Source of the DNA: JBBQZO01 sp038207625
GTDB taxonomy: Bacteria; Pseudomonadota; Gammaproteobacteria; Burkholderiales; Burkholderiaceae_D
Assembly: GCA_038207625.1 (NCBI GenBank)
Contig: JBBQZO010000004.1
Span: 233,925-297,924 of the forward strand
DNA length: 64,000 nucleotides
Reading direction: 5' to 3'
The position numbers and the translations under genes were made by a program. Within the stretch, counting starts at the first letter, position 1, and each line of letters starts with the position of its first letter. Below, one piece after another: positions 57,872 to 64,000 of this stretch. The notes beneath the pieces were generated by a model. The model was given only the letters and a program-made list of their open reading frames with translations, was not told the origin of the DNA and ran no database searches.

Positions 57872-59778
57872 GCGACCGGCTCCGTGCCGATGTGGTGGGC
57901 CCGCTCAGGCTGCGCCTTGCGCGCGAGCGGCGCGCCGGGACGCGGCTCAAAGGTGTACAGGACGGTCGGTTTTTCCTTGCCACGCAACAGGCATTCGCCC
58001 AGATGCATCAGGTGGTGGCGCCGGGCGCGCTGCATGGTGCCGGCCCCGATCATCACATCGTGCGGGTAGGCGCGCGCCACCTGTTCGAGGCGCGAGGCGG
58101 TGTTCACACTGTCGCCGACGGCCGTGTAAATGCTGCGAAACGAGGTGCCGAAGTCGCCCGCCATGGCCAGCCCGCTTTCGACGCCGATGCGCACGCGCAG
58201 CGCCGGTTTGCCCTGCGCCAGCCTGGCCGCGCTGAGCGCACCGACCCGCCGTACGATGTCCAGTGCCGCGTCCAGCGCCAGATCGGCGTGTTCGGCATTG
58301 GGCAGCGGCGCGCCCCAGAATGCGACCAGGCCGTCGCCGGTGTACTTGTCGAGGGTGCCATGTTGGTCGATCACCGGCCCGGTCAGACAATCGAGGAAGT
58401 CGCGCGTCAGACGCGCCGCCTCTTCGACCGGCAAGGACTCGACCTGGCTGGTATAGCCTTCCATGTCGGCGATCAGCGTGGTGACGTCGCACTGGCGCGG
58501 CGCCAGCGGGTCCTGCAGGTCGCTGCGCATCAGTTGTTCGACCACCTCCGGCGCCACGTACTGGCGCAAGGTGTCGAGCAAGTCGCGCGAGCGGCGCTGC
58601 GCCAGCTGCCATTGAAAGGGCACGCCCACGCCCAGCAGAAACAGCAGCGAGGCGAGCGGGCCGGTGGTGCAAAAGTCGCTGTCGTGCAGGCTGATCAGGT
58701 AGGCGAGCGCGATCCATGTCAGCGCACTGGCCGCCAGCAGGGCCGCGCTGGCGATGGCCGACAGGCGCGGCAAGGCATAGCCGGCCAGCAGCGCGACGAA
58801 GGCGGCGAACAAGGTCGCCATCACCCGTCCCGGCCAGGCGCGCGGCGCGCTGCCGGCCTGGGCGTCGAGCAGCGTCGACAGCATGGCCGCCTGCACGCCC
58901 AGGCCGGGGCGTTCCGGCGCCAGCGGCGTGGCGACCCGGTCGCCCACACCCAGCGACGACGAGCCGATCAGTACCAGACGCTGCTTGGCACTGTCGATGT
59001 CGATGCTGGTGTCGAGGATATCCTTGGCCGACACCACGGTAAACGCCGACCAGTCGCGTTTGAACGACACCCGCGTCAGCGCGCCCCCGCGCAGCGGCGG
59101 GCTGGCTTGACCACTGCAGCACTCGAGCAGCGCCAGCGCCAGCGACGGATAGGTGTGCCCGCCGAAGCTGGTCAGCATCGGCAGCCGGCGCAAGGCGCCG
59201 TCCGGATCGGGGATGAAGCCGATATTGCCGACGTAGCGTGCGCGTGCCATGCCAAGGTGGTTGCCGATATAGCCGGTCGCGCCGACCCCGACGGCGCTGT
59301 CGGCGGGCTGGCGCGCGCCCCCCAGCACGCCCACGTTCAAGGCGCTGGGGCGGGTGGTGCTGTAGTCGAACGCCTGCGCCAGCACCACCGGGCCGTGCTC
59401 GGCGAGCAAGGCCAGGCGCGCGTCGCCGGCGGGGTCCGCGCGGTCGGACAGCAAGATGTCCAGTGCGACGCCACGCGCGCCGTAGTCGCTGAGCAAAGTC
59501 TCGATCAGGCTGGCCAGGCGGGTGCGTGGCCACGGCCATGGCCCCAGCGCGGCAATACTGTCCTCGTCGATGTCAACGACCAGGATGCGCGGATCCGGTG
59601 CACTGCTCGTCTGCATGCCAATGAAGCGGTCGCGCAGCCATTCGTCGGCGAAAAACTGCCGGCTTGGCGTCGTCAGCCATTGCGCACCCGCCGTCAGCAA
59701 CACGGCAGCGAGCGCGATCCACAGGCTTATCGACGCTGACGAGGGCTGAAACCGGTTGCGCTTGGAGGGCAGGTTCAT
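57868..59778 (-). CDS. CHASE2-domain adenylate cyclase
   Basis: A 636-residue membrane enzyme. N-terminal helix (LWIALAAVLLTAGAQWL), extracytoplasmic CHASE2 sensor (about 40-320, ILVVDIDEDSIAALGPWPWPRTRLASLIETL), three helices (about 325-400) and a class III cyclase domain (about 425-600). The two metal-binding aspartates are present (LIADMEGYTS and GDGLVAFWG), as are DKYTGDG and the AVGDSVNTASRLE segment, which suit ATP as substrate. First gene of the minus-strand operon behind a CRP-type site. Confidence 0.92.
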   Translation of the reverse strand: MNLPSKRNRFQPSSASISLWIALAAVLLTAGAQWLTTPSRQFFADEWLRDRFIGMQTSSAPDPRILVVDIDEDSIAALGPWPWPRTRLASLIETLLSDYGARGVALDILLSDRADPAGDARLALLAEHGPVVLAQAFDYSTTRPSALNVGVLGGARQPADSAVGVGATGYIGNHLGMARARYVGNIGFIPDPDGALRRLPMLTSFGGHTYPSLALALLECCSGQASPPLRGGALTRVSFKRDWSAFTVVSAKDILDTSIDIDSAKQRLVLIGSSSLGVGDRVATPLAPERPGLGVQAAMLSTLLDAQAGSAPRAWPGRVMATLFAAFVALLAGYALPRLSAIASAALLAASALTWIALAYLISLHDSDFCTTGPLASLLFLLGVGVPFQWQLAQRRSRDLLDTLRQYVAPEVVEQLMRSDLQDPLAPRQCDVTTLIADMEGYTSQVESLPVEEAARLTRDFLDCLTGPVIDQHGTLDKYTGDGLVAFWGAPLPNAEHADLALDAALDIVRRVGALSAARLAQGKPALRVRIGVESGLAMAGDFGTSFRSIYTAVGDSVNTASRLEQVARAYPHDVMIGAGTMQRARRHHLMHLGECLLRGKEKPTVLYTFEPRPGAPLARKAQPERAHHIGTEPVA

Positions 59779-59975
59779 CGTGAAGGGCGGGCGCGGAACC
59801 GATCTTGCGCGCTCGCGTGGTTAATATGATGGGTGAGCAGTATAACGCCTTGTGCCGCGTGGCAGCAAAAGTTGGCTCAGCAAAGCGGACTGCCGTGCCG
59901 CCGGGCGCGCCGCCGTGGTTGCCGATGGGTATTTATTAGGTGTTTCAGCGGTACTGACGGATCAATCCGGTAAAA

Positions 59976-59991
59976 TGTGACGGCTATCACA
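59976..59991. promoter_or_regulatory. CRP-type site between cyclase and FecR genes
   Basis: A perfect TGTGA-CGGCTA-TCACA. On the plus strand the GATAAT box at 60012-60017 puts the start of transcription near 60024, so the site is centred close to -41 (class II). On the minus strand TAAATA (59935-59930) would put it near -60 (class I). One site could serve both divergent genes. Confidence 0.75.
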
Positions 59992-60036
59992 GAATGCTGA
60001 GCTGCAAACGGGATAATGGGAGAAAAGGGGAAAGTC

Positions 60037-61569
60037 ATGTTACGTCAATTATTGGTAGGTGCAAGTCTGGTTCTGGCTGCGCAGCTTGCCTTGGCCGGTG
60101 AGGCCGGGCATGTGATCTTCGTCGCCGGTGACGCGCGCCTGGCCGATAAGGTCGCGACGCTCGGTGCCGCCGTGCAAGAGGGCGATCTGCTGACGACCGC
60201 GGCCGACGGCTATGTGTATATCAAGACCATTGATGCCGGCTTGTTCATCCTGCGCCCGAACACCAAGGCGCGCATCACCACCTATCACGTCGACACCGTC
60301 AATCCGGCCAACACCAAGATCAAGCTCGAGCTGCTCAGCGGCGTGGCGCGCAGCAAGTCCGGTGACGCAGTCAAGTTCGCGCGCCAGAATTTCCGTTTTA
60401 ATACGCCGGTGGCGGCGATCGGTGTGCGCGGTACCGACTTTACCGTCTCGACCGACCAGAATACCTCGCGCATCGCCGTGTTCTCCGGCGGCATCGTCGC
60501 CAGCGGCTTTGTCGGTGCTTGCCGCCCAGAGGGCAGCGGGCCGTGCGAAGGCACCACCAGTCAGGAATTGTCGGCCACGCAAAAAGGCCAGTTACTGCAA
60601 ATTCAGCGTGGTCAGGCCGCGCCGCAGCTGCTGCAAGGCGGCGCCTTGTCGCCGGACACGCTGGCGCCGCCGCGCGTCGATGAGCCGATCAGCAAGAGCA
60701 GCGTCGGTGCCGGTGCCGCTTTCTTGGGAAGCAACGAACCTAGCCTTGATCCTCAGAAGACCCTGAACCTGCAACAGCACGGTGCGCCGCAGCCGGAAAA
60801 AGTGACGCCGCCGCCACCGCCACCGCCACCGCCGGTCGCCGAAGTGGTGCCGACGCCCCCGGTCGTCGTCGTCGTGGTGCCGCCCGTCGCGCCGCCTGTG
60901 GTGGTGCCGCCCGTCGTCGTGCCGCCCGTCGTGGTGCCGGTAGTGCCGCCGGTTGTGGTAGTGCCGCCGCCGGTGGTGGTGCCGCCCGTGGTGGTGGTGC
61001 CCGATCCGGTGCCAGTTCCCGTACCGCCGCCCGTGGTGGTGGAGCCGCCACCGCCGGTCGTCGTGGTGCCGCCGCGCGAAGTGACGTGGGGGCGCTGGCG
61101 CAGCGTCATCGGACTCGATCCGACCTCCGGCAGTACCAAGGTGGGCGCGGACAAAATCGCCTCGAATGACTATTTCGCGCTGTTCCGCAGTAAGGATGGA
61201 AGCGTCTATGCGACGCCGCAGAACGGCAGCGTGGGCTTTACTTTGGGCTATAGCGAAGCCTACGTGCGCAATCAAACGTCCCAAGTGGTGAACGTGGCAA
61301 CACTGCAAAATGGGCAGCTGATGTTTAATTTCGATAAGGCGACATTTACCACCAGTTTCGATCTGCTCAATCAGTCCGAGCACTTCAAGATGGCGTCGAC
61401 CGGCGCGATTTCGCGCGACGGACGGTTTGCGGCCGACAATAAGTTTTTGCCGACTGATAATATGACATTAAATGGCGTGCTGGGATCGGATCACGCCGCA
61501 GCCTATCTATTCAAAGGCACCTTGGACGCCAATCACGTGGTCTCGGGGCTGGCGGTCTGGGGACGCTAG
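60037..61569 (+). CDS. Exported FecR-domain protein with Pro/Val-rich linker
   Basis: A 510-residue protein. Signal peptide MLRQLLVGASLVLAAQLALA; FecR domain (about 25-170, containing AAIGVRGTDFTVST); a linker of about 110 residues made almost only of Pro and Val (about 245-350); and a C-terminal beta domain of 155 residues (VTWGRWRSVIGLDP to VVSGLAVWGR) that resembles small barrel domains of secreted cargo proteins. ATG 60037 has GGGGA 5 bases upstream and is preferred over 60016, which lies in the probable -10 box. Its stop is the insertion point of the IS. Confidence 0.8.
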   Translation: MLRQLLVGASLVLAAQLALAGEAGHVIFVAGDARLADKVATLGAAVQEGDLLTTAADGYVYIKTIDAGLFILRPNTKARITTYHVDTVNPANTKIKLELLSGVARSKSGDAVKFARQNFRFNTPVAAIGVRGTDFTVSTDQNTSRIAVFSGGIVASGFVGACRPEGSGPCEGTTSQELSATQKGQLLQIQRGQAAPQLLQGGALSPDTLAPPRVDEPISKSSVGAGAAFLGSNEPSLDPQKTLNLQQHGAPQPEKVTPPPPPPPPPVAEVVPTPPVVVVVVPPVAPPVVVPPVVVPPVVVPVVPPVVVVPPPVVVPPVVVVPDPVPVPVPPPVVVEPPPPVVVVPPREVTWGRWRSVIGLDPTSGSTKVGADKIASNDYFALFRSKDGSVYATPQNGSVGFTLGYSEAYVRNQTSQVVNVATLQNGQLMFNFDKATFTTSFDLLNQSEHFKMASTGAISRDGRFAADNKFLPTDNMTLNGVLGSDHAAAYLFKGTLDANHVVSGLAVWGR

Positions 61570-61576
61570 CGCTGGC
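61569..61576 (+). repeat. Target-site duplication, left copy
   Basis: GCGCTGGC; identical to 63006-63013. The first base is the last base of the FecR gene stop codon. Confidence 0.93.
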
Positions 61577-63005
61577 GGCTCAATGCCGTTTTGTGTGGAA
61601 CTTGACATCTAGTACCATAGCGGGCACTGCCATTTTGAAGACGAAGAACCCCTGATGAGTATTGCCGTTGAAGCCCTGTTTACAAGCGCGCTGGGCCTGC
61701 AAGCGCCGTGGTCTGTGACCAAGGTCGAGCTCGACACCGCCAAGCGGCGCATCGATTTTGAGGTGGCGTGCGACGCGAAGTCGTTGCCGTGTCCGGCCTG
61801 CGGCGTGAACGGGCAAGGCGTGCATGACCGCATCCGGCGCGACTGGCGCCATCTCGATTTTTTCCAGTTCGAAGCGTGGCTGCATGCCGAGGTTCCGCGC
61901 GTTGATTGCAGCGCGTGCGGCAAGACCACGCTGGTCGAAGTGCCTTGGGCGCGGCCGGGCAGCGGCTTCACCATGTTGTTCGAGGCGCTGGCCTTGTCGC
62001 TGTGCCAGGCGCTGCCGGTCGCTCAGGCTGCCGCGCAATTGCGGGTCGCGTCCAAACGGCTGTGGCGGCGCATCGCGCACTACGTCGGCGTGGCGCGGGC
62101 CAAGGATGAGATGGCCGGGGTCAGGCTGATCGGCATCGACGAGACCAGCGTCAAACGCGGCCATGAGTACGTCACCGTCGTGCACGATCTGGAGGCCAAA
62201 CGTCTGCTGTTCATGACGCCGGGGCGCAAGCACGAGACGGTGCATGAATTCAAGGCCGACATGGTCGCGCACGGCGGTGATCCGGACCAGATCGAACACG
62301 TCTGCATGGACATGAGCGGCGCGTACACGAAGGGCGTCACCGAAGCCTTGCCGCAGGCCCAGATCAGCTATGACCGCTTTCACGTCATCGCCCTGGCGAA
62401 CGAGGCGATGGACGCGGTCCGGCGCGCCGAAATGCTGGACCGGCCGCGCGTGGTGCGCGCGGTGATGGGCACGGACCGCAAGGCCGTCAAGGCGATGATG
62501 TGGGGCATGCGCAAGGATCCTTCCGACTGGAACAAAAACCAAATGAACTCCATGTACCACCTTCAGCGCTCGAACCTGCAAAGCGCGCGCGCCTGGCGGC
62601 TCAAGCAGGCCCTGCGCGACGTGTATGCCCAAGGCGTGAGCGGCAACTGCGAGGAGACCGCCAAAACGGTTTTGCAGAAATGGATTTCGTGGGCCAGGCG
62701 CTGCCGCCTCGAACCATTCAAAAAACTCGCCAAGACCATTCAAGACCGTCTGCCCGGAGTAGTGCGCGGCATGCTGGACGGGCGCAGCAATGCGTATGTC
62801 GAAGCCATGAACGGCATGCTTCAGCAGACCAAAACCGCCGCCCGAGGTTTCCGGACGATCAAGAACTTCATGGCCATTGCGTACCTACGCATGTCGAAGC
62901 TCCGGCACCTGCCGCAGAACCCGTTGCAGCCTGCGAGTTCACGCAAAACCGGAGTTACCCAATATCGCAGCGGGTGTCAAGTTCCATACAGAACGGCATA
63001 GAGCC
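61577..63005 (+). mobile_element. Complete ISL3-family insertion sequence, 1429 bp
   Basis: Bounded by 33-bp inverted repeats (61577-61609 and 62973-63005) that match at 29 positions and start GGCTC, and by an 8-bp direct repeat GCGCTGGC on both sides. Length, repeat style and 8-bp duplication are those of the ISL3 family. One transposase gene fills the element, and its stop lies within the right repeat. Confidence 0.95.
61655..63001 (+). CDS. ISL3-family transposase
   Basis: A 448-residue DDE transposase. N-terminal zinc-finger-like region (LPCPACGVNG and VDCSACGKTT, CxxC twice), a helix-turn-helix region (ALPVAQAAAQLRVASKRLWRRI), and the catalytic domain with IGIDETSVKRGHEYVTVVHD (first Asp), MDMSGAYTKGV (second Asp) and SNAYVEAMNGMLQQTKTAARGFR (Glu). 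No frameshift or stop, so it should be active. Confidence 0.95.
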   Translation: MSIAVEALFTSALGLQAPWSVTKVELDTAKRRIDFEVACDAKSLPCPACGVNGQGVHDRIRRDWRHLDFFQFEAWLHAEVPRVDCSACGKTTLVEVPWARPGSGFTMLFEALALSLCQALPVAQAAAQLRVASKRLWRRIAHYVGVARAKDEMAGVRLIGIDETSVKRGHEYVTVVHDLEAKRLLFMTPGRKHETVHEFKADMVAHGGDPDQIEHVCMDMSGAYTKGVTEALPQAQISYDRFHVIALANEAMDAVRRAEMLDRPRVVRAVMGTDRKAVKAMMWGMRKDPSDWNKNQMNSMYHLQRSNLQSARAWRLKQALRDVYAQGVSGNCEETAKTVLQKWISWARRCRLEPFKKLAKTIQDRLPGVVRGMLDGRSNAYVEAMNGMLQQTKTAARGFRTIKNFMAIAYLRMSKLRHLPQNPLQPASSRKTGVTQYRSGCQVPYRTA

Positions 63006-63013
63006 GCGCTGGC
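63006..63013 (+). repeat. Target-site duplication, right copy
   Basis: GCGCTGGC, the second copy of the 8-bp target duplication of the IS. Confidence 0.93.
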
Positions 63014-63070
63014 CGCGCTGCTTGCGCCTTGAAACGGGTGTCTTAGTGTCCGTTCGATCGGGCGAATGAT

Positions 63071-63110
63071 ATCGAGGGTGACTGCATCGGCAGCGCCCTC
63101 GATTTTTTTT
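63071..63110 (+). terminator. Intrinsic terminator, probably of the FecR gene
   Basis: ATCGAGGG (63071-63078) pairs with CCCTCGAT (63096-63103), with an inner CTGC-ATCG-GCAG hairpin, and eight T follow. It was about 60 bases behind the FecR stop before the IS entered. Confidence 0.88.
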
Positions 63111-63595
63111 GCCCAACCGTGCCGGCGCCGATCGGTACGCTTGGGGCCACTTGCGCCAAGCATCAGTTGGTCGTTGTGCAGCATGCACTATGCGTCGTCG
63201 AAATAATCCGATCGCGATCGCACTGGTCGTAGATCTTTTGCAATTCGAGCGGGCGCGGCGAAGTGCGTTTCTCCGGGTTTTCGATCGCTATCGTTAATAC
63301 ATTGAATGCGTCGTCCCGGCGGGCGCATTTGGCGCAATTTCAGCGGCGATGCGTTGTCGTTGACAGGCACCGCAAAAACCATTGATTTCTCGATAAGCCG
63401 CTCTCATACTAACCGCGGTTGTAATTTCTATTGCAAAACGCCAAGGCCAGGATGATGCCGTAACTTAATGTGATGCGTATCACATTAAGCGATTCATGTC
63501 GTTTGCCGTTATCCGGCACCCAGGTTTGCTGGCGCACATGTTAAACGCGTCGTCGTATCGTGTAACTCTTAAAATGACTTCCCTAGGAGCTTCAA
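63111..63595. other. Regulatory intergenic region before the DUF4214 gene
   Basis: No gene seen. Besides the CRP-type palindrome at 63464-63489 there is a TTGACA at 63359-63364 without a good -10 partner and a -10-like TATCGT at 63556-63561, which would put the palindrome near -91 from the start of transcription. Confidence 0.4.
63464..63489. promoter_or_regulatory. CRP-type palindrome upstream of the DUF4214 gene
   Basis: Two perfectly complementary 11-base arms (63464-63474 and 63479-63489) around GCGT contain TGTGA-N6-TCACA (63469-63484). The match to the CRP consensus is full and the symmetry extends further than needed for a chance hit. Confidence 0.75.
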
Positions 63596-64000
63596 ATGTC
63601 ACTTAACACACTCGCAATTCAACAACTTTACGTCGCATACTTCGGCCGTCCTGCAGATCCAATCGGACTGAACTTCTGGGAAGGCCAAGTTGCTGCCGCC
63701 GGCGGCGACACCTCCGCCGCGAGCACCCAATTCTCGCACTCGACCGAGTACACCGCTGCATTCGCCGGCATGACGTCCGCGCAGATCGTCAACACGATCT
63801 ACAACAACCTGTTCAGCCGCGACGCTGACGTCGGCGGCCTGCTGTTCTACGCAACCAATCTGGAAAAAGGTCTGATCACCGTAGCGAGCATCGTTGCTGA
63901 AGTCGTCCGCGGCGCAGTTGGTACCGACGCCGATGCGCTGGCCAACAAGGCAGAAGCTGCACTGGAATTCACGGTCGCTCTGGATACGACGCCTGAGATC
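63596..64000 (+). CDS. DUF4214-domain surface/secreted protein, 5' part
   Basis: The window shows the first 135 residues. It begins MSLNTLAIQQLYVAYFGRPADPIGLNFWEGQVAAAGG without a signal peptide, followed by STEYTAAFAGMTSAQIVNTIYNNLFSRDADVGGLLFYATNLEKGLITVASIVAEVVRGA, two DUF4214-type units. Such N-termini open large S-layer-like or type I secreted proteins with C-terminal export signals. AGGAG is 6 bases before the ATG. Lower GC and even codon use suggest strong expression. Confidence 0.85.
   Translation, partial: MSLNTLAIQQLYVAYFGRPADPIGLNFWEGQVAAAGGDTSAASTQFSHSTEYTAAFAGMTSAQIVNTIYNNLFSRDADVGGLLFYATNLEKGLITVASIVAEVVRGAVGTDADALANKAEAALEFTVALDTTPEI

Overview
The window comes from a GC-rich beta-proteobacterium, most likely an Oxalobacteraceae member of the Massilia/Duganella/Janthinobacterium type. 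This is judged from the rpsU-yqeY-dnaG-rpoD block, the closely packed reading frames and the kinds of proteins encoded. All functions are inferred from reading the translations; no database search was made.

Region 1 (1-15.1 kb, core and envelope metabolism). The 3' part of nirB, then nirD and nasA, form an assimilatory nitrate/nitrite reduction operon. An SMP-30-like exported protein and a DAHP synthase (aroG) follow. Next is a four-gene minus-strand operon for an exported DUF4331 protein, a short lipoprotein, an exported TPR protein and a HupE/UreJ-type membrane protein; two of its products carry calcium-type loops. The rightward genes ybiB, cobA (uroporphyrinogen methyltransferase, the siroheme precursor enzyme) and a BaiN-type flavoprotein complete the region.

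Region 2 (15.2-21 kb). The macromolecular-synthesis block rpsU, yqeY, dnaG, rpoD has several internal hairpins and promoters. The leader directly in front of rpoD can fold into a compact multi-helix RNA. A CAU-anticodon tRNA with Ile2-type acceptor pairs and a strong terminator follow.

Region 3 (21-29 kb, accessory island next to the tRNA). It holds an intact Phd/VapC-type toxin-antitoxin pair, a decayed HigBA pair (lost start, two amber codons in higB, early stop in higA), a YkuD-like protein without signal peptide coupled to a small exported cysteine-containing protein (candidate effector/immunity pair), a truncated EamA transporter beside its LysR regulator, a START-like/membrane fusion protein, several unknown small proteins, and 13 perfect copies of a 7-bp tandem repeat.

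Region 4 (29-56 kb). A GGDEF-EAL protein, a GtrA protein, RhlE helicase and a beta-propeller GGDEF sensor precede a large leftward surface-polysaccharide locus. In transcription order this has an ABC-2 export pair, two FkbM-type methyltransferase proteins (one with a DUF4214-like start, one with a long Ala-rich coiled coil), one protein with four glycosyltransferase units, an acyltransferase, and then a GtrB/GtrA pair with two large GT-C-like membrane proteins sharing a C-terminal domain.

Region 5 (55-64 kb). A Crp/Fnr protein whose recognition helix matches enterobacterial CRP is followed by a VanZ-like protein, a TPR/beta-barrel outer-membrane protein and a CHASE2-adenylate cyclase. The cyclase faces a FecR-domain exported protein across an intergenic region with a perfect TGTGA-N6-TCACA site. 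A second such site lies before a DUF4214 protein cut by the window end. Together these suggest a local cAMP circuit. A complete ISL3-type insertion sequence with an 8-bp target duplication sits exactly at the stop codon of the FecR gene.
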